A stretch of DNA of 64,000 nt, from NCBI GenBank assembly GCA_964016885.1, contig OZ024748.1, forward strand, positions 29,229,848-29,293,847, in the 5' to 3' direction. Source of the DNA: Eledone cirrhosa. Its lineage: Eukaryota > Mollusca > Cephalopoda > Octopoda > Eledonidae. Position numbers and translations under genes: made by a program. This document shows, piece by piece, positions 54,555 to 63,740 of the stretch; the first letter of the stretch is position 1; every line of letters begins with the position of its first letter. Under the pieces are notes generated by a model. That model saw only the letters and a list, made by a program, of their open reading frames with translations. It was not told the DNA's origin and made no database searches.

Positions 54555-54683
54555 ATGATGGCCAAGGCTAGTGGTGAGATCACCAGCGACAAGTTAAAAG
54601 ATTTAAAAGTTGTGGATCTCCGCAGCGAACTGGAAAAACGAGGACTAGACAAGACTGGAGTGTTGTTGGAACGATTAGGAAAG
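54555..54683 (+). CDS. SAFB: Copy C exon 1, SAP domain
   Basis: 43 codons: MMAKASGEITSDKLKDLKVV then [20 protein letters not shown]. Compared with copy B, the loop before helix 2 lacks KVV. Donor GTAAGA, phase 0. Confidence 0.85.
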
Positions 54684-57600
54684 GTAAGATATATGTATAT
54701 AATTATAATAGACTTTGACTATGTCCACGTATTGTTTATATATGTAGTATTATAATATATAATGTTATTGATTTGTGGAAATTTCAAAGCACAAAAAAAG
54801 ACACCCTAAGATCAAAATAAACATACAAAGACTCAAAGAAAATTATGCGATTTTACCGTGGAAGAATCACGGTAGCCATTTTAAACACAAACCGTTATGC
54901 CTTTGTCATTTGTTTTATTTTATGAATATGTAGTATTTTACAACATTTCAAAATCCTTTGTTGCACATTCACCGATACCTGGTTATTATCTCTTATTTCA
55001 CTGCGTGCAGCAATTTAATGGAAAATAATTCTATTAGTTTGGGGTTCTTCACTCTTCAAAGAGGTGCAGAGAATACTTTGCTGATCTCCTAAACCCGATC
55101 ACAACAGCATCTTCTGATGTACATGATGTGCATCTGGGAGCAGTGACTAATCTCTTGGAGGCTGAGGTCACAAGAGCTGTTAAAGAGCTTAAATATGGCA
55201 AGGCCGCTGGGGAAGATGAAATCCTGCCCGAGATGTTAAAAGCCTTAAATAGAGAAGGTATTCTCTGGCTGACTCGTGTGTGTCAGGTAGACTGGGTCTC
55301 TAGAAAGGCACCTAAATAATGGCAATCGGAAATGATAATCCCAATTTTCAAAAAGCTAGACAAGAGATTGTATCAATCACAGGGGGATCTCCTTGTTAAG
55401 CCTCCCCTGTAAAGTCTATGCTAAGTGTCAGGCAAAAAAATGCAGGGACATTGTCTAGTCCAAGCTAGCTGAGGAACAGTGCGGTTTACACCCCGGACGT
55501 AGCAGGTCTTCGAGAAATCGGTTGAGTATTGCTAAGATTTATATTCTTGTTTTGTTGATCTTGAAAAGGCATATGAGCGCGTTCCTCAGGACCTGCTGTG
55601 GAAGGTCGTGCAGGAATATGGAATTCATGGTCAGCTTCTTGCTGCCTTGATGTCTGTATACGAATGCCCAAGTATTTTTGTTTAGATAAATGGTGCTAAA
55701 TCGAAATTATTCAATGTAGGAGTCGGACTCTGCCAAAGGGGTGCATTGTTTCCTCTGCTATTCATTAATTTAATGAACAAAATTGACATGCACAGTTGAC
55801 TGGAATTTGCAGATGACAAGGTGTTACTTGACTCGACAGAAGGTGATTTCCAACTTGCACTTGATAGGTTTGATGCCAAGTGCTGCATGGCTGGAATGAA
55901 AATCAGTGCTACAAGTAAGCCTGTGCAGTGCACTCTACATGTGAATGGAGTTCCATGAAGCAGGTAGAGAAGTTAAATGTCTATATAAAAACATTAGTTA
56001 ATATTTTGTTATTACTGTTGTCTTATTTAGGATTTATCTACAGAATTTCATATGCATGTAAACTTTTCTGTGAATTTACTTCAAATGTTGACATTTTTAG
56101 GAACTCTGTGAAGAGAAACTTATGGAGGAAAGCCAACCCGTTCGTAAGTATCACAATTATATAAATCAAGTGATGTGTGTGTGTATATGTGTATGTGTGT
56201 GTGTTTGAGTATGTGTAGCTTCCTTTAATTTGGACAAGTGATATGTATGTAACAGTATAATGTTGTCATATAGTGGTATGTTCAAGTCTGTGTAACTTTG
56301 TTTAGATGTGGGTAACACAATATTATGTCATGCATTGGCATGTTTGTAAATGTATTTTAGATTGTGTAAATGTTTAGATTGTGTAACACTGTATGTAACG
56401 GTATTATATTTAGATGTGGGATGTGTGTAATTGTATTTTAGACTATGTTTAGATATGTGTAACTCAGTATTATATTATATGGTAGTGTATGTCTTGGTCT
56501 AATGTATTATTCTAATTTCCAGAAAATGAACTTACTACAGACAATATGGATGAGGTTGGTGAACTTTATCAATATATTTTTTAAATTGATGTCTTCCTCT
56601 ATAGACACATACAATAGGTGCAGGCATGGCTGTATGAATAATCCTGATTGTCTCTGGTTCTGTGAAACCAACCCATCTAAGACTGGCTCTGGTTCTATGA
56701 TACCAACCCAACTATGACTGGCTCTAGTTTTACGATACCAACCCAGCTAAGACTGACTCTGGTTCTATGATACCAGCTTAACCAAGACTGACTCGGATTC
56801 TATGATACCAATACAAATGTCGCTGCGGATCCACCGTGGACTCTTTCGACCTCCACCCGCTTTCCTGTCGCTACAGTGCCGGCCCCCTTCCACACCATAC
56901 CGCCCTCAACGGGGTCATAAAGCATGGCTCCGATGCTGCAGGCTTCCCTCCCGGCTCGAGCCGGTGGGGCTGGACCATCTTCCCATTCCACGGTGGCAAA
57001 CCTCGCGTCTGGGATGCCACTTGCAGCGACACTTTCTCCAGCTGCAACCTGGTGCAGTCTGCAACTAACCCAGGTTCTGCTGCACTTTGAGCTGAGGAGG
57101 GCAAACTCTCCAAGTATCAGTTGCTCTCTGACAGGTTTGCGGTTGAACCCCTAGCAGTAGAGACTTCTGGTGTCCTTGGCCATAGGGCTACCTCCCTATT
57201 TACCACCAGTGGTGCTAAGTTGGCTAGCCGCAGGTGTGAACCTCATGAGATGGAATGGCTCTACTAGCGCACCTCCTTTACCATCCACTAGGAAAATGCC
57301 TTCTCCATTCTGTCCGCTGAGGCCATGGGGCGACCAGCATGTGGGACCCCATTTGCTTATAATACAGAGAGATGGAGGGGATGACAGTGGGAGTTTGGCT
57401 CTTCCGTGTTTGGACCTAGTGTGCAGCGTCAGTTGTCCTTAGGGAGGTAGAGGTTTGTACTTAACGAAGGTTTTTAGAATGTTTGCGATTCCTGTATGAG
57501 CTAGACAAGTAAACATTGGCTACCAACCCAACTATGACTGACTCTGCTTTTATGATACCAACCCAAAAATCATTTAGAAAATAATCAAGAATCTGGAGAT

Positions 57601-57946
57601 ATTTAGTAACAAAACTTATTATGAATCTGGTGTTCAGAACATAACTAAATTTCTTACACAAAATTATTATGGAATGTTATTAAATAAATACTTTAAAATA
57701 AATTGATTTGTATCATAGAATTAGATACATTTCCAAGTGTTTTTGTTTTAAAATTGTTAAAATATATTTGTAAAATTTGTGTAACTATGATAAGCTGTTA
57801 AAATTACTAGCCACTAATTAATAAATTACCAAACCAAACAATTTAATTCTACTATGTCTATGTATTGTATATCATCAATTGTTGTTATCAAATATTTTCT
57901 TCTCCTTTTTAGGAAGAAGCTGATGATACATTAAAGGATACCACAG
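54555..57946 (+). CDS. SAFB: SAFB-like gene, copy C (5' part, four exons, rearranged)
   Basis: Visible exons are 54555-54683 (SAP), 56101-56143, 56523-56554 and 57913-57946, the counterparts of copy B exons 1, 4, 5 and 7. Exons 2 and 3 (together 90 nt) and exon 6 (204 nt) have been deleted; both losses are multiples of three and the remaining phases (0, 1, 0, 1) join in frame. The SAP domain lacks the KVV of copy B. No RRM or later exons appear before the window ends at 64000; the sequence after the last exon is filled by a mariner and a LINE. It may be a truncated duplicate, may continue past the window, or may splice into the mariner ORF (see findings). Confidence 0.75.
55055..55965 (+). 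mobile_element. LINE relic in copy C intron 1
   Basis: RT-like residues in several frames: VTRAVKELKYGKAAGEDEIL and PEMLKALNREGILWLTRVCQ (about 55150-55290), CGLHPGRS (about 55480), LVDLEKAYERVPQDLLWK in a broken frame (about 55555-55610), LEFADDKVLLDS (about 55800). The FADD box marks a LINE family different from the PHD-bearing one. Dead. Confidence 0.7.
56101..56143 (+). CDS. SAFB: Copy C exon 4 counterpart
   Basis: The exon reads [14 protein letters not shown]; acceptor CATTTTTAG, donor GTAAGT, phase 0 to 1. Four codons shorter than copy B. Confidence 0.78.
56523..56554 (+). CDS. SAFB: Copy C exon 5 counterpart
   Basis: The exon reads QNELTTDNMDE across the join; acceptor AATTTCCAG, donor GTTGGT, phase 1 to 0. 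Confidence 0.72.
56815..57500 (+). mobile_element. 3' part of YLDD-type LINE (GC-rich)
   Basis: The + strand encodes CRCGSTVDSFDLHPLSCRYS, KPRVWDATCSDTFSSCNLVQ and, in another frame, LLSDRFAVEPLAVETSGVLG. This is the C-terminal domain of the LINE class at 18240-20000 (which has [20 protein letters not shown]). It is inserted in the 35-bp minisatellite of copy C. Markedly GC-richer than the flanks. Confidence 0.72.
57913..57946 (+). CDS. SAFB: Copy C exon 7 counterpart
   Basis: 34-nt exon [11 protein letters not shown], identical to copy B 25115-25148; acceptor CCTTTTTAG, donor GTAGGA, ends in phase 1. Confidence 0.78.
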
Positions 57947-58240
57947 GTAGGAAATTTCAGTTTCAGTAAATTTTCTAAAATAATTGATTAGGTTGAAACT
58001 CTGTTGGAGGCTGAGGTAGTTATCACTGTTAAAGCTAGGTAGAGACCGTATATACTCAAATATCTGCGAAATGGGCAAAAATCCAAACCCCATTTATAAG
58101 CTGAGGCAGCTAATATACAAATTTAGATAGCATTGTTTTGAAGTTCTCATGAGTATAAATTATATTTATGAAGTTTTAATATTTTGATGTTTTAAGTGTC
58201 ATTTAGAATATTTTTGTTTCACAAAAGTTGTCATGTCTAT

Positions 58241-59560
58241 GGAGCAACTGAAAAGTTCTCTTGACCTTTTGTTTGGCAAGTTTTCTTGGCTGGATGACAT
58301 TCCTATCACTTTACAGAGTATAAAAACAGGGGCTAAAAAATTCATAGGCTTACTATGAAGGAGTGATGTTTGGGCTGTGTAATCTTGCATGCATGAATTT
58401 CAACTCCTATTAATAAGTGCACTGTTTCTTTCCAGCTAAACAAACATCTGACAGTTCAAAGAAGAAAATGGACAAAATTTGGCATCGTGGTGTTATCAAG
58501 TACCTGCAGAAAAAGGGTTTAACCTCCAAGGACATTCGTGCTGAGATGGTTGCTACATTAGGGGATGACGCTCCAGCTTTATCAACAGTGCAAAAGTGGG
58601 TAGCTGAATTTAGGAAGGGAAGAGAAAATCTTGAAGATGGCCCAAGATCTGGACGTCCTGCAACTGCCACCACCGAGGGAAACATTGATCGTGTTCACCA
58701 CATGGTGATGGATGACAGGCGATTGACTATAAATCAAATAGCCAATGCTATTTGCATATCCCGTGAGAGAGTTGAGAATATTCTGCACAATGAACTTGGC
58801 ATGACAAAGGTTTCTGCTCGGTGGGTGCCACACCTTCTGACACCTGATCAAAAGCACACTAGGCTGATCATATCACAGAAAAATCTGACATTGTTTGAGG
58901 CAGATCCAGCTGGTTTCCTTGAACGTTTTTTAACCCAGGATGAGTATTGGGTTCATCACTTTGAGCCAGAAACAAAAATACACCCCTCCTCACCTGCTCC
59001 AAAGAAGGCCAAGGTCGTTTCATCTGCAGGGAAGGTGATGGCTTCAGTTTTTTGGGATGCAAAAGGCATTGTATTTATTGACTATCTTCAAAAGGGCCGC
59101 ACCATCAATGGAGAGTACTACGCCAACTTGTTGAGGCAGTTACAAAAGGCTATCAAGACCAAACGCCCAGGAAAACTGACAAAAGGGGTTTTGTTTCACC
59201 AGGACATTGCACCAGCACACCAGTCCTTGGTTTCAATGGCTGTTGTGCATGACTGTGGTTTTGAATTGGTTCATCACCCTCCCTATTCTCCTGATTTGGC
59301 CCCATCTGACTACCATCTATTCCCCAACATGAAAAAACTCTTGGCTGGAAACCAGTATCACAGTGATGATGACGTCATAACTGCTGTTGATGACTTTTTT
59401 GACCAACAGGATGAAAGCTTCTTCACCAATGGGATCCAAGCATTGCACCACCGGTGGAAGAAGTGTGTGGACTGCAAGGGTGATTATGTTGAAAAATAAA
59501 GCTCATTTGGTCACATTCTATAAGAGTATCTAGGTCAGCCTTAGAACTTTTCAGCTTACC
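58241..59560 (+). mobile_element. Mariner element with intact transposase
   Basis: Imperfect inverted ends GCAACTGAAAAGTTCTC (58244-58260) and, on the - strand, TAAGCTGAAAAGTTCTAAGG (59539-59558) bracket an intact ORF. Exact ends and a TA duplication could not be fixed. The TIRs do not match those of the two deleted mariners here, so this is a separate family. Confidence 0.75.
58417..59499 (+). CDS. Mariner transposase, full length
   Basis: An unbroken frame of 360 codons; the likely own start is the Met at 58468 (MDKIWHRGVIKYLQKKGLTS), giving 343 residues, the usual mariner length. In order: helix-turn-helix (STVQKWVAEFRKGRENLEDG), GRPATA linker, second helix-turn-helix (LTINQIANAICISRERVENI), then catalytic blocks LTQDEYWVHHFEPE, LFHQDIAPAH and YSPDLAPSDYHLF. 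The spacing between the second and third catalytic Asp is 34 residues (DD34D, mariner). The enzyme would cut and paste the element at TA sites. A good 3' splice site (GTTTCTTTCCAG) lies inside the 5' end of the frame at 58435. Confidence 0.93.
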   Translation: MHCFFPAKQTSDSSKKKMDKIWHRGVIKYLQKKGLTSKDIRAEMVATLGDDAPALSTVQKWVAEFRKGRENLEDGPRSGRPATATTEGNIDRVHHMVMDDRRLTINQIANAICISRERVENILHNELGMTKVSARWVPHLLTPDQKHTRLIISQKNLTLFEADPAGFLERFLTQDEYWVHHFEPETKIHPSSPAPKKAKVVSSAGKVMASVFWDAKGIVFIDYLQKGRTINGEYYANLLRQLQKAIKTKRPGKLTKGVLFHQDIAPAHQSLVSMAVVHDCGFELVHHPPYSPDLAPSDYHLFPNMKKLLAGNQYHSDDDVITAVDDFFDQQDESFFTNGIQALHHRWKKCVDCKGDYVEK

Positions 59561-59747
59561 CCCCCCTTACCCCAGATATATATATATATATCTGAGGTAG
59601 ATGGACATAAAGTTACGTTGTCCTCATCCATAGAGGGGGAGCGCCAAGCAAAGGAGATGTAAATAAATAGAGAGGAAAGGAAAGTCATTTGTTTAGAGAG
59701 AGAGTGTGTGTGACAGAAAGAGGGAAAATAACAACAAAAAAATGTAT

Positions 59748-60112
59748 TCATCATCATCATCATACGTCTGCTTTTCTCTGCTTGCAAGGGTGGGACAGGA
59801 ACTGATTCTGGTTTGATTTCTACAGCTGGATGCCCTTCCTAACACCAATCTCATTTACAGTGAGTGCTGGGGTTTTTTTTCCGTGGCGCCTACATGTCCA
59901 CTTTTACAGTGTGGGCTGGGTGCTTTTTGCCGTGGCACTTCCACGACCACTTTGCAGTGGAATGATAGGGACCCCAGTCCCTATCATCTCATTTCTACAG
60001 CTGAGTAAACTGTGTCTTGCTCAAGGAAACAACACATCACCCTGTCTGAGAATTGAACTCACAACCTTTCGATTGCAAGGCCAATGCTCTAACCACTAAG
60101 CCATGTGCCTCC
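59748..60112 (-). mobile_element. SINE with tRNA-like head and LINE-type tail (family 2), full length
   Basis: The - strand starts GGCACATGGCTTAGTGGTTAGAG (box A), then GGTTGTGAGTTCAATTC (box B), a body with TTGAGCAAGACAC and GTCGTGGAAGTGCCACGG, then GGTGTTAGGAAGGGCATCC, ending TTGCAAGCAGAGAAAAGC, AGACGTATG and (ATG)n. The tRNA-like head is part of the SINE and is not a tRNA gene. The 3' part equals the LINE 3' end. Confidence 0.85.
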
Positions 60113-60397
60113 GTATTGTAGTAGATAAATAATTTTTATGTTTTTCAGGAAATATCAATGAACTCAGAAATGTTGAAACTTATCAATGTTTAGAATGATA
60201 TAATTTTGTTTATATATATAATCACTTTCCTTATACATTTCTGTGAAAAACACTTTCAATTTCTTTACTTTATTGACCATGACTTCTTGTATTTCTTTGG
60301 GACTAGCATCCTACATTGATGTCCTGAGGATACATTAGTGTTACCTGTTTACATTAAAATTTAAACGTGTGTAGATGTTAATAAAATGATTTGAAAT
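60113..60397 (+). other. AT-rich stretch, nothing recognised
   Basis: Sequence between the SINE and the LINE tail; no feature was recognised. Confidence 0.45.
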
Positions 60398-60701
60398 CAT
60401 CATCATCATCATCATCACCGTTTTTACGTCCGTTGTTCCATGTTAGCATGGGTTAGACGGGTTGTCCTGTTGTAGGCAGTGTCTGGTCAGCTGACCATGC
60501 CTTGCTCATACAGGAAATGATTTGGCTTGATTTCTACAGCTGGATGCCCTTCCTAACACCAACCTCATTTACAGTGAGTGCTGGGTGCTTTTTCGTGGTG
60601 CCTACACGTCCACTTTACAGTGTGGGCTGGGTGCTTTTTTGCCGTGGCACCTCCACGACCAACTTGCGGTTGGGGGTGTGGGGGCATATTGTCTATATGC
60701 T

Positions 60702-62414
60702 TCAGCTTGTACCCATGGGAGGTCGGGTACTCTGTATTACTGCGTGACGCCAGAGGTCATGGTCAGGTATCATCGCCTTTGAGAGGTGTAATTGGGTAAG
60801 GTCGGCTTTTATCACCTCATCCCAGGTCATCTTGGGTCTCCCCACTCCGTGGTTTCCATCGACTTCTAGTGCTCTGCACCATTTTATGCAGCTGTCATCC
60901 TTCATACGCATCACATGTCCATACCAGCGCAACCGCCTCTCCTGCACACAACATTTGATTCCTCTTATGCTCAGTCTCTCTCTCAATTCATTTATGCTTT
61001 GTTGTTCACGTATATTACTATTACACATCCATCGGAGCATGCAGGCTTCATTTCTCTCTAATCTACGTAAGTCTTCCACCTTCAGCGCCCAGGTCTCACT
61101 ACCATGCAACATCGCTGTTTGGATACACGCATCATACAGTTTGCCTTTCATTTTGAGGGAGAAGCCTTTTGCAGCTAGCAGTGGTAGTAGTTCCCTAAAC
61201 TTCTTCCATCCCGTTCTTACCCTAGTTATTGTACTTTCCGAACACCCACCTCCGCTGCTAATTCGGTCACCTAGGTAGCAGAAGCTGTCTACTGTTTCTA
61301 CAGAGCCCTCCCAGAGATTGGTGGTACTTGTTTCCTGTGGTTGTTTGCTGCTTGCTGTCCCAGCACAGCTGCTGCATGTGAAGCCTATATTCTTAATTAA
61401 GCTTCCTGAGATCCCGCTACATCTCTTGTGTACCCATTGTTTGCATTTGGGGCAGAGAATGGAGTTTCTACCTACACCTTTCCTACATACTGAGCAAGGC
61501 CATTTCCCTGAGGGGATCTGGGTTCTGTTTTCTCGTCTACTTACATGGACCTTAGTCTTTGTCATGGTGACTTTGAGACCCTTTCTTTCTAGTCCCTGCT
61601 TCCAAGTTTGGAATTTCTTCTCTAGTTCTACCATAGATTCAGCTATAAGTGCGAGGTCATCAGCATACAGGAGTTCCCATGGGCATCCGGTCTTAAACTC
61701 CTCCGTTATTGCCTGCAGGACTATGATGAACAGGAGGGGGCTAAGAACAGAGCCCTGGTGGACCCCAACCTGTACGCTAAATTCCTTGCTATACTCATTG
61801 CTAATCCTAACTTTGCTGACTGCTCCCCTATACATGGCTTGTACCGCTTTCACAAGCCATTCATCTACTCCTAGTTTTCTAAGAGCCCACCAGATTACAG
61901 CACGTGGAACTCTGTCAAAGGCTTTCTCAAGGTCGACAAATGCCAGGTAGAGTGGCTTACTTTTAGCTAGGTACTTTTCCTGTAACTGCCTCACAAGGAA
62001 GAGGGCATCAGTGGTGCCTCTTCCTGGTACAAACCCAAATTGCATCCCGTCTAGTTTCACCCGGTCCCTAATCAACTGTGCTATAACTCTTTCTGTTACT
62101 TTCATGACCTGGTCCATCAGCTTTATACCTCTATAGTTTCCTCTATCTAGTGCATCACCTTTACCTTTGTAGCAGTTGACAATGATGCTACTGCACCAAT
62201 CTTTTGGTATGACACCTAGTATTACCTGGTTAACAATACGTGTGGTTATAGTGTGACCTACAGACCCAGATGCTTTCAGCATCTCGGCAGCTATACCCGA
62301 TGGACCGGTTGCCTTCCTCATCTTCATATCTTTGATTGCCTTACTACGTTGCTGCTGACTTGTACTGCTGGCCCCTCTATAGGGTCTACTTGGGGTAGGG
62401 TCTCTTCTTCCCAT
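60702..62414 (-). CDS. LINE reverse transcriptase + PHD-like finger + C-terminal domain
   Basis: 570 codons. Reverse transcriptase with [80 protein letters not shown] and [14 protein letters not shown] (catalytic Asp intact). Cys/His cluster [32 protein letters not shown] with C-x2-C-x10-C-x2-C-x4-H-x2-C-x14-C-x2-C spacing. C-terminal part with RYLGD/CYLGDRISSGGGC, LHGSETW and RRLRWYGHVMRMKDDS. It is the best copy of this protein in the window. The N-terminal endonuclease lies in other frames upstream. Confidence 0.9.
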   Translation of the reverse strand: MGRRDPTPSRPYRGASSTSQQQRSKAIKDMKMRKATGPSGIAAEMLKASGSVGHTITTRIVNQVILGVIPKDWCSSIIVNCYKGKGDALDRGNYRGIKLMDQVMKVTERVIAQLIRDRVKLDGMQFGFVPGRGTTDALFLVRQLQEKYLAKSKPLYLAFVDLEKAFDRVPRAVIWWALRKLGVDEWLVKAVQAMYRGAVSKVRISNEYSKEFSVQVGVHQGSVLSPLLFIIVLQAITEEFKTGCPWELLYADDLALIAESMVELEKKFQTWKQGLERKGLKVTMTKTKVHVSRRENRTQIPSGKWPCSVCRKGVGRNSILCPKCKQWVHKRCSGISGSLIKNIGFTCSSCAGTASSKQPQETSTTNLWEGSVETVDSFCYLGDRISSGGGCSESTITRVRTGWKKFRELLPLLAAKGFSLKMKGKLYDACIQTAMLHGSETWALKVEDLRRLERNEACMLRWMCNSNIREQQSINELRERLSIRGIKCCVQERRLRWYGHVMRMKDDSCIKWCRALEVDGNHGVGRPKMTWDEVIKADLTQLHLSKAMIPDHDLWRHAVIQSTRPPMGTS

Positions 62415-63001
62415 GCATTCTCCTCATTTAGTAATCTATCATAATGACTCTTCCATGCATCTTTCTTCTCAGCACTTGTGAGGGCAAGCTCACCTTTATC
62501 ATTCCGGATACACTTCTCTCCAATGACATCACAACTCTCTCTGATACACTGCCTCACAATCTTGAACACCTCCTGTTTCTGGTCCTCACGTTGCAAAACA
62601 TGCTTGAATTTTCTATCCTCTGCTTCCCTCCTAGCTAAGTATACTTGTCGCCTAGCTTCCCTCTTGGTCTCTATGTAATGTACCCTGCTCCCTCCATTCT
62701 TCCATTCTTTCCATGCCTGTCTCTTGGCCTTAACTGCCTCATCTACCTTATTGTTCCACCACCAAGTCACTTTCCTCTTGCTTGAGGTCTTACTCCAGCC
62801 ACAGACCTCATCCGTCGCCTCTAGTACGTTATTTTTTAGGAACTCCCAGTTCTCTTCTATATTGAATGTCTCTATCTGTTCTTCTTTACTGTCGTAGGCG
62901 TTGAGTAAAATATCTTTAAATCTGTTACTGGTTGAGGGGTCTTTCAGCTTCCAGATCTTTCTTCTCCAGGTTCGTCTAGTTCTGACTGAGGTCGCTGACA
63001 A
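62324..63001 (-). pseudogene. LINE linker region between endonuclease and RT
   Basis: 225 codons rich in Lys/Arg/Glu, with RKVTWWWNNKVDEAVKAKRQ and EAWKSHYDRLLNEENAWEEE-type residues, typical of the spacer before the RTE reverse transcriptase. Out of frame with both neighbours, so at least two indels separate the domains. Confidence 0.75.
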
Positions 63002-63193
63002 CTAAGCTATGTTGGGATGTACATTCCTCACTAGGGAAGGCTTTTGTGTTTACGACCGTCCATCTGTCACGTCCTCTGATGAGGATAAAATCTATCTGTC
63101 TAGAGTGCTCCCCTGATCTATAGGTGATCAGGTGGTTGTCGGGTTTTTTAAAGTTTGTGTTACATATCGACATGTCATTGGCGTCGCAGAATT

Positions 63194-63670
63194 CTAGAAG
63201 TCTTCCTCATTTCTTGTGCCAACCCCATGTACTCTATTGAAGCCTTCGCGGTGTTTACCTACGTGTCCGTTAAAATCTCCTGCGATGATTAGGAAGTCCT
63301 TGTCGTCTGTTAGAGCAGTAGTGTGCATTAGGGACTCGTAAAACCTATCCTTAAGTTTGTCTGGCAGCCCCGATTGGGGTGCGTAAGCTGATATTATTGT
63401 GGTAATTGTTTTATTCAGGACTAGTCTGAGTTTAATGATTCTTGCATTTACCCTGTACACTGAGATTACTTTATCTACCCACTTGTCAGCTAGTAGTATA
63501 CCTACACCACCCATCCCATCGTCATTTCCCACCCAGAAAAATTTGTAGCACCGACTTTTTCCTACAAGGACTCTAGCAGACTCTCCTCTCCATCTAGTCT
63601 CTTGCACACAGCATACATCAATTTCCTTTCGCTCTCGCATTTCTACGATTTCTCCTGCTCTTCCTTTCAT
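63194..63670 (-). pseudogene. LINE apurinic-type endonuclease, N-terminal part
   Basis: 158 codons: EIDVCCVQETRWRGESARVL (catalytic Glu block), GGVGILLADKWVDKVISVYR, ISAYAPQSG, FLIIAGDFNGHVGKHREGFN. Continues in another frame at 63173-62976 with the DFIL and SQHSLV (catalytic His) blocks. Proteins annotated as craniofacial development protein 2-like in genomes are often this domain; here it is clearly part of the LINE. Confidence 0.85.
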
Positions 63671-63740
63671 TGAGCCTACATTTATGGTACCAACTCGGCG
63701 TTTTGGGCATTTGTTGAGACTCGTAGGGAAGGGTCTCTGG

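Larger units (their letters stand above)
60398..63740 (-). mobile_element. RTE-like LINE, longest copy (endonuclease to tail)
   Basis: Reading on the - strand: endonuclease at about 63715-62990 (TINVGSMKGRAGEIVEM, DVCCVQETRWRG, IIAGDFNGHVGKH, YRSGEHSRQIDFILI, SQHSLVVSDL), linker (about 62990-62330), reverse transcriptase with intact YADD, PHD-like cluster, C-terminal domain, and a 3' UTR ending in (ATG)n at 60398. The frame shifts at about 63190, 62990 and 62340. All domains are present except any ORF1. Little decayed compared with its relatives, so a recent insertion. Confidence 0.9.

Noticed and set aside
56802..57442. Several overlapping 75-90 codon frames, possible GC-rich gene or CpG island
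   Set aside because: GC-richness explains the frames; the one meaningful translation is the C-terminal domain of the YLDD-type LINE, broken by stops.
60040..60112. Possible tRNA gene (box A and box B present, - strand)
   Set aside because: The tRNA-like sequence continues into a SINE body and LINE-type tail; the same applies near 3060-3145, 26971 and 16600.
63194..63670. Host gene resembling craniofacial development protein 2
   Set aside because: This endonuclease domain is continuous (with frameshifts) with the LINE reverse transcriptase downstream.
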